DNA of 64,000 nt, from assembly GCF_020171925.1 (NCBI RefSeq), contig NZ_JAIVAR010000005.1:62001-126000 (forward strand), written 5' to 3'. Each line of letters begins with the position of its first letter. The stretch's first letter is position 1. Below the pieces are notes generated by a model that was not told the origin of the DNA, did no database searches, and saw nothing but the letters and a program-made list of their open reading frames with translations. The DNA is from Rossellomorea aquimaris. Lineage in GTDB: Bacteria > Bacillota > Bacilli > Bacillales > Bacillaceae_B. Of the stretch, positions 33,749 to 41,735 are shown one piece after another. Made by a program: the position numbers and the translations under genes.

Positions 33749-35083
33749 ATGATGTATAAATGCTCTCTTACCAGTTTCATGAATCATGAAGACAATGAAA
33801 TCATCCTCCCCCAATCCATTTTCAATAGACTCGATGGAAAAAAGCAGATAACCCTTATGGCCGGTGCATCGCCAATACGCATGAATGCTGTCCCGGCTGG
33901 ATCAGGGATTTCACACATAACATTGAAAACGACAGAACCGGCGATTTACTCCATACCCGAAATGTCCAACATCCTAGTGAAAGTGAACCCGGAACAACAC
34001 TCACTTTCGATTGGACCGGTGACTGCTTTGCTGATCGATGACTGTCCACTAGACCGGCTCCATGGACATTCTTTAACGAAGTTCTTTACAGAATGCGAGC
34101 AATGGTTCCGTCAGCAGGGCGGAGTCTTCTATCTCCTTCCTGTTTCTTCATTATTAAAAAATGAGATGACCGGATTCATGTTTATTGAAGACTCTTGGCA
34201 AACCTGCACTGTCCCGCTTCCCAATGTACTATATAACAGAAGTCATTCTAGAAAGATCGAAAAGCTTCCACATTATGATTCTGCACTAACGTACATGGAT
34301 GAACAAGCTGTCCATGTATTCAATTCTTCTTTTCTTTCAAAGGACATTGTTTATCGTGCATTACAAAACAACCCGGAGCTTCACCCCCACTTGCCCGATA
34401 CGGTCAAAGGGCTTGAAAGACTGGATGAGATGCTGAAGGTTTATGGTGATGTCTTCATTAAAGGGATCAACGGCAGCAAAGGCAGGTACATCATCCGTGT
34501 CCTGAAAAGGGAAAAGGACTATCTTGTTTATCAGAATTCCTTTTCCCCCGAGCGTATGATACCCTTCAATTCGTTTGACTCCCTTCAAAGGAAACTTCAA
34601 TCATGGTGCCGGTCTTCTACCTATATTGTCCAACAGACGATCCCATTCTTGACGATGGGAAAAAACCCACTCGACTTCCGGTTCTTATGCCATAAAGACC
34701 TTGAGGGGGATTGGAAGGTGATCTCAGCTGTGGCACGGATTGCCCATAAGGATCAATTTGTCTCGAATATTGATCAAGGGGGCAGGATGGAGTCTCCCCC
34801 ATCGGTCCTTCAATCACTTTTTCCGGGCAGTGACAGCCGGTCGCTATACTCGGATATGAAATCGCTATCCATTGCAGCTTCCGCCTCCCTGTCAAAGCAC
34901 CTCCGGGGTCATTATGCTGAGTTTGGCATCGATATCGGTGTCGACCGGGAAGGAAAACCGTGGATCATCGAAATCAATTCCAAACCGTCCAAGAAGACAT
35001 TTGTTGATAATGAGCGCATCAGACCTTCTGTCAAGGCACTATACGAATATAGCTTCCATATATGGAAGGCAGAGGAGGACTAA
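33749..35083 (+). CDS. YheC/YheD family ATP-grasp protein, gene 1 of 4
   Basis: A 444-residue protein. The N-terminal 200 residues are beta-rich, with PLPNVLYNRSHSRK marking the family boundary. The rest is an ATP-grasp domain: ATP-binding lysine in VFIKGINGSKGRY, the PLDFRFLCHKD strand, and metal ligands in FGIDIGVDREGKPWIIEINSKPSK. The family is called endospore coat-associated in B. subtilis; its reaction is unknown, but ATP-grasp enzymes usually join a carboxylate to an amine. It is the first of four coupled genes behind a sigma-E-like promoter. An ATG three bases later is equally possible. Confidence 0.87.
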   Translation: MMYKCSLTSFMNHEDNEIILPQSIFNRLDGKKQITLMAGASPIRMNAVPAGSGISHITLKTTEPAIYSIPEMSNILVKVNPEQHSLSIGPVTALLIDDCPLDRLHGHSLTKFFTECEQWFRQQGGVFYLLPVSSLLKNEMTGFMFIEDSWQTCTVPLPNVLYNRSHSRKIEKLPHYDSALTYMDEQAVHVFNSSFLSKDIVYRALQNNPELHPHLPDTVKGLERLDEMLKVYGDVFIKGINGSKGRYIIRVLKREKDYLVYQNSFSPERMIPFNSFDSLQRKLQSWCRSSTYIVQQTIPFLTMGKNPLDFRFLCHKDLEGDWKVISAVARIAHKDQFVSNIDQGGRMESPPSVLQSLFPGSDSRSLYSDMKSLSIAASASLSKHLRGHYAEFGIDIGVDREGKPWIIEINSKPSKKTFVDNERIRPSVKALYEYSFHIWKAEED

Positions 35084-35084
35084 T

Positions 35085-36176
35085 ATGGATCATTCACTTG
35101 GCATCATGACGTTGAACCCTGATCCATCTCACCCATATTTCAATGAAATCGGGAGGCATTCAGTTCCCCGTAAAGTCGAATTGTCGCTATTTTCGCCCCT
35201 GAGCATCTCCCCTGACCATGAAACAGTCGAAGGTTTTGTCTATAACAAGTCGGCTTGCACGTGGAAACCAGAAGTGTTTGACATCCCTGAATTCATTTAT
35301 GACCGGACTTATTATGATAAGAGCATCCAGTCCAGACAAGCAAAGCTCGTTGTCCAGTGGATGAAAAACCTCCCTCACATCCGCTTCCTTGGATACGGGC
35401 TCCCGAACAAATGGCGTCTATATGAAAAATTGAAGGAATCCCCTCTCGCGCCCTACATCCCGGAAACATTCTTGGTGGAAAACAATGTACACTTATTAAA
35501 CCTTCTTTCCTCGCATAAAGATATCATCATGAAGCCTGTTGATGGGGCACATGGTTTCGCAGTCTATCACATAACGTGCTTTGATGGGAAAGTCACGGTC
35601 CGAACGACCAAGAAACGACGGATATCAAGTCAAGGCTTCGAATCATCAGCCACTTTTCTCAGGTGGGCTGATCGACTGCTTGGACGGCATACATTCATCG
35701 TGCAAGAAAGAATTTCCAACCGGACGGAACGCGAAACTCCTTTCGACTTAAGGGTCCTTATGAATAAAGACCAGTACGGGGAATGGAGGGAGTTCCAGCG
35801 AGCGATACGTGAAGGAACGGAAGGCGGGATCTTGACGAATATCAGCAGGGGAGGCTCCTATTTTCCCCAGGACGAATGGAAGAAAGGGCAGTCAAACACT
35901 GATTGGGACGGGATAGAAGCAGAACTGAATGACATCCTGGAACAGCTTCCTTATCTTCTGGAAGCATCCTTTTCACCCTTATTCGAACTTGGCATCGATA
36001 TCCTCATCGCAAGCGATCATTCACTGTGGATACTGGATATAAACTCAAAGCCGGGTCATAAGATAGTAGAGGCTCTTGCACATGAAAAACTGGGGACTCT
36101 TTATCAGACACCACTGGAATATTGCGAATACTTGTCTTCGGAATCCATTGCATCTTTAAGGAGAGGTGATTTTTGA
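35085..36176 (+). CDS. YheC/YheD family ATP-grasp protein, gene 2 of 4
   Basis: A 363-residue protein starting at the ATG one base after the preceding stop, with AGAGGAGG at the correct distance. An in-frame extension far into gene 1 has no support. It lacks the long N-terminal domain of genes 1 and 3 and so resembles YheC in length. ATP-grasp landmarks are DIIMKPVDGAHGFAV, PFDLRVLMNKD and LGIDILIASDHSLWILDINSKPGHK. The glutamate before the metal-binding asparagine is replaced by aspartate (LDIN). The catalytic role remains unknown. Confidence 0.87.
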   Translation: MDHSLGIMTLNPDPSHPYFNEIGRHSVPRKVELSLFSPLSISPDHETVEGFVYNKSACTWKPEVFDIPEFIYDRTYYDKSIQSRQAKLVVQWMKNLPHIRFLGYGLPNKWRLYEKLKESPLAPYIPETFLVENNVHLLNLLSSHKDIIMKPVDGAHGFAVYHITCFDGKVTVRTTKKRRISSQGFESSATFLRWADRLLGRHTFIVQERISNRTERETPFDLRVLMNKDQYGEWREFQRAIREGTEGGILTNISRGGSYFPQDEWKKGQSNTDWDGIEAELNDILEQLPYLLEASFSPLFELGIDILIASDHSLWILDINSKPGHKIVEALAHEKLGTLYQTPLEYCEYLSSESIASLRRGDF

Positions 36177-37549
36177 TGGTGAAAACATATAAGCTTGAAT
36201 TGTTCCCCGAAAAGGAGCACATCCTCTATCTGCCTACGGGGTGGAATAGCGGGTTGGATCACATGCCTCAAATTGCCGTTCTCGGTACCAATAGACAGAA
36301 GATGATCTGCAAAAGGCACCCAAACGGCAGGAACATCATCGGTGTCAGTACAGCTCTTGCCCGTGAGTTGAAGCTTCCGGACAAAGTATCATCACTCTCT
36401 TTATTCATGAAAGATGAAAGCCTTTATCTTGGTGTGCTGATCGGTATATTCACATCTGGATTCACGACCTTTACATTAAGTCCGATCGGGGAAAGGTCTT
36501 ACTTCTTCAGAAAGCTTTTATCTGTCCAGTCTTCACTTGGTGTCATCCCTTTCATATTCGGCGAGCGGCATATAGACTGGGAAAGCGGGCTGATCAAAGG
36601 GTTTTTCCACTTCGGGGAAGGTTGGGAGACATTGAATGTCCCCTTTCCAAACGTCATCTATGACAGACTTCCGAATCGACGCAGTGAGAAACGAAAAACG
36701 TATAAAGAAATCAAGGAACGATTGCAAAGGGAGTATGGGATTCCTTGGTACAATCCGGGCTTTTTCAATAAACTCGATTTATTCGAACGGCTTGAATCGG
36801 ACGGGTCCGTTTCGCGCTATCTTCCTGAAACCCATTCTTTTCAATCCTTCGATGAAATTGAAAGGATGCTTGCTCAGTATAAGCATGTTTATATAAAGCC
36901 GAAAAACGGCAGCCTCGGAAATGGCATTCACAAACTTACATTCGACCGAGGGGCAGAGGACTATTATTGCCGGTACCGCGACAAAGACGGGAAGAATCGG
37001 CTCGTCAGATTCTCTTCGCTTGAGAGATTGATGAACTCTGTCTTCAAGAACCGTAGCCTCGACCATTTCCTGATCCAGCAGGGGATCTCCCTCGTGACAG
37101 AGGACAGTCGGCCACTTGATTTCAGGGTCCATACAAACAAAGATGATGAAGGAAATTGGCAAGTGAGTGCCCTGGCCGGCAAAGTAGCAGGCATTGGAAG
37201 CGTGACCTCCCATGCCAATAATGGAGGCGTCGTGAAAAGCCTATCGGAACTGTTCCCGGATCCGGCGAGGAAAGATGAAGTAGAAGAATCGCTTAAGAAT
37301 GCCGCTCTTGAGCTTTCGTCTGCGATTGAACGCAACATGGAAGGATATATCGGGGAAATCGGCTTTGATTTAGGGATGGATGAGGACGGAATGATTTGGA
37401 TGTTCGAAGCAAATTCAAAACCCGGAAGAGCCATCTTCTCTCATCCGGAATTAAAGAGCTTTGATATTCTGACTCGGAAGCTCGCCCTCTCGTTTGGCGT
37501 CTTCTTATCCCAGCATGCCTTGAATCACCCCGAGGAAATGATGCCATGA
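36176..37549 (+). CDS. YheC/YheD family ATP-grasp protein, gene 3 of 4
   Basis: A 457-residue protein. The start ATG shares one base with the stop of gene 2, and GAGAGGTG lies seven bases upstream, so translation is coupled. The N-terminal domain is the long YheD type (VNTAL-like region replaced by IGVSTALARELKL), then PFPNVIYDRLPNRR and an ATP-grasp domain with VYIKPKNGSLGNGI, PLDFRVHTNKD and IGFDLGMDEDGMIWMFEANS. All expected nucleotide and metal ligands are present. Family knowledge links it only to the spore coat. Confidence 0.88.
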   Translation: MVKTYKLELFPEKEHILYLPTGWNSGLDHMPQIAVLGTNRQKMICKRHPNGRNIIGVSTALARELKLPDKVSSLSLFMKDESLYLGVLIGIFTSGFTTFTLSPIGERSYFFRKLLSVQSSLGVIPFIFGERHIDWESGLIKGFFHFGEGWETLNVPFPNVIYDRLPNRRSEKRKTYKEIKERLQREYGIPWYNPGFFNKLDLFERLESDGSVSRYLPETHSFQSFDEIERMLAQYKHVYIKPKNGSLGNGIHKLTFDRGAEDYYCRYRDKDGKNRLVRFSSLERLMNSVFKNRSLDHFLIQQGISLVTEDSRPLDFRVHTNKDDEGNWQVSALAGKVAGIGSVTSHANNGGVVKSLSELFPDPARKDEVEESLKNAALELSSAIERNMEGYIGEIGFDLGMDEDGMIWMFEANSKPGRAIFSHPELKSFDILTRKLALSFGVFLSQHALNHPEEMMP

Positions 37550-38736
37550 TCATTCTCTACGATTTGTCCAGGAAGGTTTTTTTTCACAGGGAGGATTCTT
37601 TGACTGCGGTTCCATTTGCAAGGGAATCCTTCCTGCTTTCTTCAAAACAGCCGGATGATGCCTATACCTTCGACATCCATACAGGTGAAAATGCCATCTC
37701 CATCCCCCTGATTGGCATCATTGCAAGCAAAGAAGGGGCAATCTATAAAGGGAACTTCGAACTATTCCGTTCCATTCAACTTGATGTAGCCTCCCGTGGT
37801 GGGATGTGCTTCGTGTTTTCCCCGGAAGACGTGGCTGGGAAAACCATCCACGGGATTACGTACAATGAAGCCATCAATAAATGGGTGAAGTGTCTATTCC
37901 CTCTTCCAAACGTCATCTACAACCGCATTCCATCGAGGGAAGCGGAACAGCATCAAGATTATATCAACCTGAAAAAAATCATGAAACACTATGATATTCC
38001 ATATTTCAATCCTCATTTTTTCAATAAATGGGAAGTCCACCAAATCCTTTCACAGTGCAAATCACTCCAGGGATATCTCCCCCCGACTTCTATGGTGAAG
38101 GATGAGAAGAGCTTCATTGAGTTCCTGGATCGTCACAAGAAGATATACGTAAAGCCTTCCTTTGCCTCACAGGGAAGGGGCATACGCCTGATCGAAATCG
38201 ACCAAAACGGGATCATCATATGCAAGAGCATCAAAAAGATTGAAAAATACACATCCTTGTCACGCTTTCTGTCTTCTTATCAAGACTGGTTTCAACCGGG
38301 AAGGGATTCCATCATGCAAAAAGCGATTGCCTGTAAGACCCTTCGCGATCATCGTTATGATTATCGGGTCCTCGTCGTCCATACAGGCGTCGATTTTAAG
38401 CTGATGGGCATCGGCGTAAGGATCTCACAGCGACAGGAAGTGACCACCCATGTCCCGGCAGGAGGTAAGATCCTATCATTTAAGGACGTCGCAACCCCTC
38501 ATATCCAGAAGGAATTACGGGCCATTGCAAAAATATGTGGATCCGAGCTGGAACGTGCATTCGGTTATGTAGGGGAATTTTCCATCGATCTTGCTCCCCG
38601 TGAAGAAGGTGGGTATGTTCTGTTTGAAGTCAATTCAAAGCCGATGATGTTCGATGAAGAGGAGATTGAGTCGAAGAGAAGATTGCAGCTTGTCCAGACA
38701 TTCATCACGCTAGCCCGTCAACATAAAGAAGGTTGA
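37546..38736 (+). CDS. YheC/YheD family ATP-grasp protein, gene 4 of 4
   Basis: A 396-residue protein overlapping gene 3 by four bases (ATGA). PLPNVIYNRIPSREAEQ matches the boundary motif of the other members. The ATP-grasp domain has IYVKPSFASQGRGIRL, HRYDYRVLVVHT (YDYR in place of LDFR) and FSIDLAPREEGGYVLFEVNS, followed by KPMMF. The N-terminal part is shorter than in gene 3. It is the last gene of the cluster, and its stop lies inside the terminator stem. Confidence 0.87.
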   Translation: MIILYDLSRKVFFHREDSLTAVPFARESFLLSSKQPDDAYTFDIHTGENAISIPLIGIIASKEGAIYKGNFELFRSIQLDVASRGGMCFVFSPEDVAGKTIHGITYNEAINKWVKCLFPLPNVIYNRIPSREAEQHQDYINLKKIMKHYDIPYFNPHFFNKWEVHQILSQCKSLQGYLPPTSMVKDEKSFIEFLDRHKKIYVKPSFASQGRGIRLIEIDQNGIIICKSIKKIEKYTSLSRFLSSYQDWFQPGRDSIMQKAIACKTLRDHRYDYRVLVVHTGVDFKLMGIGVRISQRQEVTTHVPAGGKILSFKDVATPHIQKELRAIAKICGSELERAFGYVGEFSIDLAPREEGGYVLFEVNSKPMMFDEEEIESKRRLQLVQTFITLARQHKEG

Positions 38737-38763
38737 CCGCTTTAAGGAACCTTGGTCAACCTT
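38729..38763. terminator. Terminator between the ATP-grasp cluster and the ferritin-like gene
   Basis: AAGGTTGACC (38729-38738) and GGTCAACCTT (38754-38763) pair around 15 bases. The first arm contains the stop codon of gene 4. Confidence 0.75.
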
Positions 38764-38767
38764 TGAT

Positions 38768-39166
38768 TCAACGCAAAGAGTTATAGATGGTAGAGAATCG
38801 GGTCGCATGCTCCATTTCATCCGTCATGGCAATGAATAGCGGGTTATACGCCTGCTGGTTTGGCATCTCAAGCAGCAAATCACGGTAGAACTCCGCTGCC
38901 CCCAACTCATCCTTCAAGGCCCGCAGTACGCCTTCTTTGAACGTTGTATATTCAATTTTCTCTTTCTTATGCTCATAGTATTCTCCGGTATATAGATAAT
39001 GAAGGTATTGAAACATCTCATAATGTTCCTTCTCGTCTTTCTTGGCATGTTCGATGAATTCTACATATAACGGATTATTCGTCCGGTTCTTTAAGTCCTT
39101 GTAAAAATAATAGGCTGTCCACTCGTCACTAATCGCTTTCTCCAAATCACGAATAAACGAATTCAT
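38768..39166 (-). CDS. Ferritin-like (rubrerythrin-type) protein
   Basis: 132 residues forming one four-helix ferritin-like domain. Two helix pairs carry diiron-type ligands: DEWTAYYFY with KDEKEHYEMF, and DELGAAEFYRD with DEMEHATRF. Both ExxH motifs are intact, so metal binding is likely. Short Bacillus proteins of this kind (YhjR-like) are linked with sporulation; the role here is unknown. The ATG at 39166 follows GGAGGG by seven bases. It is convergent with the ATP-grasp cluster and separately transcribed. Confidence 0.8.
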   Translation of the reverse strand: MNSFIRDLEKAISDEWTAYYFYKDLKNRTNNPLYVEFIEHAKKDEKEHYEMFQYLHYLYTGEYYEHKKEKIEYTTFKEGVLRALKDELGAAEFYRDLLLEMPNQQAYNPLFIAMTDEMEHATRFSTIYNSLR

Positions 39167-39290
39167 GCTTCGTCCCTCCTCCATCTCTTCCCTAAATTCT
39201 ATTAATCGGGGAACACATTTATGAATGGCAAAAAAGGAATTCCTACACAGCTTTGGATGAAACGTTTACAATGGTAGTGAGGTGATTATT

Positions 39291-39506
39291 TTGATACAGC
39301 ATTTTCAATATAAAAATATGTTTGAAAACAAGCAGCTCCCTGGCTGGACATTTTCATTCTATTTCAGCGGATTGAAATACGAGGGGAATTATCATAAAGA
39401 CGGAAGGATCGAGTGGACCGGCCATCATCCTCCAAAAGAAAAAGAAGAAGAAGAAAACCTAAAAAAACAACTACACGAACTCATGCTGTACCATGTGTAT
39501 GAATAG
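39291..39506 (+). CDS. yheE: YheE-family small protein
   Basis: A 71-residue protein. Characteristic segments are FENKQLPGWTFSFYFSGLKYEG, NYHKDGRIEWTG and the C-terminal KKQLHELMLYHVYE, which match B. subtilis YheE. Function unknown. It starts with TTG, with GAGGTG ending six bases before; a GTG nine bases upstream lies within that site. In B. subtilis yheE also lies close to yheC/yheD. The stop codon TAG forms the start of the first hairpin repeat unit. Confidence 0.82.
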   Translation: MIQHFQYKNMFENKQLPGWTFSFYFSGLKYEGNYHKDGRIEWTGHHPPKEKEEEENLKKQLHELMLYHVYE

Positions 39507-39907
39507 AAAAGCGAAAGGGCTTTGCCCAGAGGCGTGGGGCATAAGACGAAGTCGCCACGAAGGCGCTCTTTGCCTTCTTGGACAGTTTGGCTTATGACCT
39601 GTGCCTCTAAGCCCTGTAGCTGGACAATAGAAAAGCGGAGGCGGCTTGCCGAGAGGCGACAAGCATAAGACAGGGCATCCATAAAGGCGCTCTTTGCCTT
39701 TTTGGATGGCATGGCTTATGTCTCGAGCCTCTAGCCGCCGGAGCTGGACACTAGAAAAGCGGAGGCGGCTTGCAGAGCCCCGACATGCATAAGATGAATG
39801 GACCGGGAAGGCGTTCTTTGCCTTCTTGGTCCATTTAGCTTATGACCTCGAGGGGCTAGCCATTAGAAAAGCAGAAGAACTTAGTCAGAGGCGACAAGCA
39901 TCATAAC
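39505..39907 (+). repeat. Array of long-hairpin repeats (three full units and one partial)
   Basis: AGAAAAGC begins at 39505, 39629, 39753 and 39865, giving units of 124, 124 and 112 bases and a 43-base fragment. Each full unit folds on itself: an outer arm (GGCGGCTTGC... with ...TAGCCGCC in unit 2) and an inner stem of AAGGCG and TGCCTT around CTCTT or TTCTT. In unit 2 AGAGGC pairs with GCCTCT, and in unit 3 AGCCCC pairs with GGGGCT, so both sides changed together. No gene lies in 39507-40027. Confidence 0.85.
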
Positions 39908-40027
39908 ACACTTCTATATTTTCAATAACCTTCCAGCACTGAGTTCAAACCCACTCTTCTAAAAAATCGGGAACGATGAATGAACCACGGCCTCTTTTCG
40001 AAAACTAAATCCAGGAGGCTGATAAGG

Positions 40028-40222
40028 ATGAACAAAGATAAAAGTGACTATCAATTCCTTCCGGATACGAACTATGAAGGAAGAGGCAATTTATTTCTTG
40101 ATGTCGACAGGTTCATTAATGAAGGCATGTCGGGAGGTTCCGTCCATATGAGAGGCGATACAACCAATATCGGTGAATCGACTCTGATAGCGGACTACGA
40201 GGAACCCCCTGCTCATTCTTAA
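40028..40222 (+). CDS. Small hydrophilic protein, unknown
   Basis: A 64-residue acidic protein with no membrane segment. It has DYQFLPDTNYEGRGN near the start, then LDVDRFINEGMSGGSVHM and a polar C-terminus. I recognise no characterised family. The ATG at 40028 follows AGGAGG by about eight bases, and a terminator lies 12 bases after the stop, so it is a complete single-gene unit. An upstream in-frame ATG at 39980 lacks a ribosome binding site. Confidence 0.72.
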   Translation: MNKDKSDYQFLPDTNYEGRGNLFLDVDRFINEGMSGGSVHMRGDTTNIGESTLIADYEEPPAHS

Positions 40223-40234
40223 TCATCCTTTGTC

Positions 40235-40265
40235 CGGGGGACCTGTTATACAGGGTCCCTCTTTT
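40235..40265 (+). terminator. Terminator of the small hydrophilic protein gene
   Basis: GGGGACCTG pairs with CAGGGTCCC around TTATA (one bulged base), followed by TCTTTTC. Confidence 0.75.
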
Positions 40266-40319
40266 CTTGTGCCATGCCTAAGATCATAAAAAAAGCCGCC
40301 TACATGGCAGCTTCTTACA

Positions 40320-40580
40320 TCATCGACTCTTGACGAGCATATTGACGGCTTCTTTTATTGCATCCTCGGCATTGCCGCCTTCAAGTTCTGATTCACGAAT
40401 GCAGGACTCGAGATTTTTAGCGACAATCAACCCGATTGTACGGTCCACCGCTGTGCGCACCGCCGATAATTGCGTGACGACATCTTTACAGTGCTTCTCT
40501 TCTTCCATCATTTTCAGTACACCCCTGACTTGTCCTTCAAGGCGCTTCAAACGATTAGTTACTTCTTTATTGTATTCCAT
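40320..40580 (-). CDS. CsoR-family repressor, CstR-like (persulfide sensor type)
   Basis: An 86-residue DUF156/CsoR-family repressor. It has Cys31 in KHCKDVVTQLSAVR and Cys60 in NLESC. The position of the copper-ligand histidine of CsoR is Asn56. That C-N-C pattern and the cysteine numbering match CstR, which senses sulfane sulfur, not copper. The ATG at 40580 follows GGGGTG by six bases. No sulfur-transferase or thiosulfate genes lie beside it, so its target is elsewhere. YrkD of B. subtilis is of this kind. Confidence 0.8.
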   Translation of the reverse strand: MEYNKEVTNRLKRLEGQVRGVLKMMEEEKHCKDVVTQLSAVRTAVDRTIGLIVAKNLESCIRESELEGGNAEDAIKEAVNMLVKSR

Positions 40581-40720
40581 ATTGGACACCCCATAACGAT
40601 TTATTCCTTATCTCATAGTATTAAAATCAGGAAGAATTTGCAATCCGTGACCCTTTGATTCGCTGATTTTTTTCAGTACAATGGAAAGTATACATAACTA
40701 AATGATAGTCGAGGGATGAA

Positions 40721-41635
40721 ATGTTCACTTCTTTACTTTTAAAATACCCAAACGCAACCGTTCAGAAACAATATCCATCTACAGCCGAACCTGGTAAGAT
40801 CTGGTTTTCGAATGAACACCAGGATGAGTTCATCGGAATCGATGCAAACGACCTGACCAAGGATGAACTTGAACTTCTAAGATGCCTATTCAATGAAATG
40901 GATTCCGTGAAAAAGCCTATGAATGATTCACGCTCCGCCATGGAATGGTACCACTTCTTATATGAAAAAGGACCTGTCCCTTCACACAGCGGCAACGAAT
41001 ATCGTGTGATCCAATTTTCACTGAAGGAGCAAATGGACATGCAGCCGATGAAGGAAGCATTTGAACACCTGCTCCCGCTCCACTCTACATTGATCTTCAT
41101 TGATGAACACAAGGGCCTGATCATCGAAGAACAGAATGAATTGAATTTGGATGGTGACCAGCTGCGTTCCATTTCACATGTGATAGAATCTGATTTTTTT
41201 GTTAGCATCTCTTTTTTCATCGGCAGTTTTCAGGCTCTGGATGTAGAGTTTGTTCACCATTTCCATCAGGAAAGGGAATTATTCACATTCTCAAGAACCC
41301 GGCAGCCTTCCGTGTATGTACAGTCGGTGAAGACCGTCCTGCCGAGATTCATGCTGCATCAACTGCCCGTTAAATGGAAACAGCATTTCTTCGGAAAAGC
41401 AAGAAAGGTGTTCGAAGAAGAGCCCGAGCTCATTCAAACCGTAAAATCTTTCCTTGAGAATCAATCGAATATCAGCCAGACAGCCAAGACGTTGTTCATG
41501 CACCGAAATAGCGTTCAATACCGGATTGATAAATTCATTGAGAAAACAGCCATTGATATTAAATCGTTCGAAGGGGGACTACTTGCTTATTTAGCGGTCC
41601 TGGATTTTGAAACAGACAATCTGCCTAAAAAGTGA
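40721..41635 (+). CDS. yxkF: PucR/CdaR-type HTH regulator (YxkF-like)
   Basis: A 304-residue protein. The C-terminal 60 residues carry a PucR-type helix-turn-helix (VKSFLENQSNISQTAKTLFM, HRNSVQYRIDKF), as in sugar-diacid regulators. The N-terminal part has no motif I can name. In B. subtilis yxkF is next to msmX, the same arrangement as here, 100 bases apart. A role in controlling carbohydrate transport is therefore possible but inferred. The gene lies on the strand opposite to the CstR-like gene, with a shared upstream region. Confidence 0.75.
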   Translation: MFTSLLLKYPNATVQKQYPSTAEPGKIWFSNEHQDEFIGIDANDLTKDELELLRCLFNEMDSVKKPMNDSRSAMEWYHFLYEKGPVPSHSGNEYRVIQFSLKEQMDMQPMKEAFEHLLPLHSTLIFIDEHKGLIIEEQNELNLDGDQLRSISHVIESDFFVSISFFIGSFQALDVEFVHHFHQERELFTFSRTRQPSVYVQSVKTVLPRFMLHQLPVKWKQHFFGKARKVFEEEPELIQTVKSFLENQSNISQTAKTLFMHRNSVQYRIDKFIEKTAIDIKSFEGGLLAYLAVLDFETDNLPKK

Positions 41636-41735
41636 GGATCATTTTTGTGCAGGTTGACCATACCATTTTGAATCCGCTTTCTTTACAATGGATCCATAGA
41701 GTAAAACGTTTTCATAAACAGGAGGAGAAATTGGA

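Noticed and set aside
34872-35084. In-frame N-terminal extension of the second ATP-grasp gene into the first
   Set aside because: The extension overlaps strongly conserved coding sequence of gene 1 in another frame, while the ATG at 35085 has an ideal ribosome binding site and starts one base after the preceding stop.
39505-39907. CRISPR array
   Set aside because: The repeats are long self-complementary units of over 100 bases with no short constant repeat alternating with unique spacers, and no cas genes are nearby.
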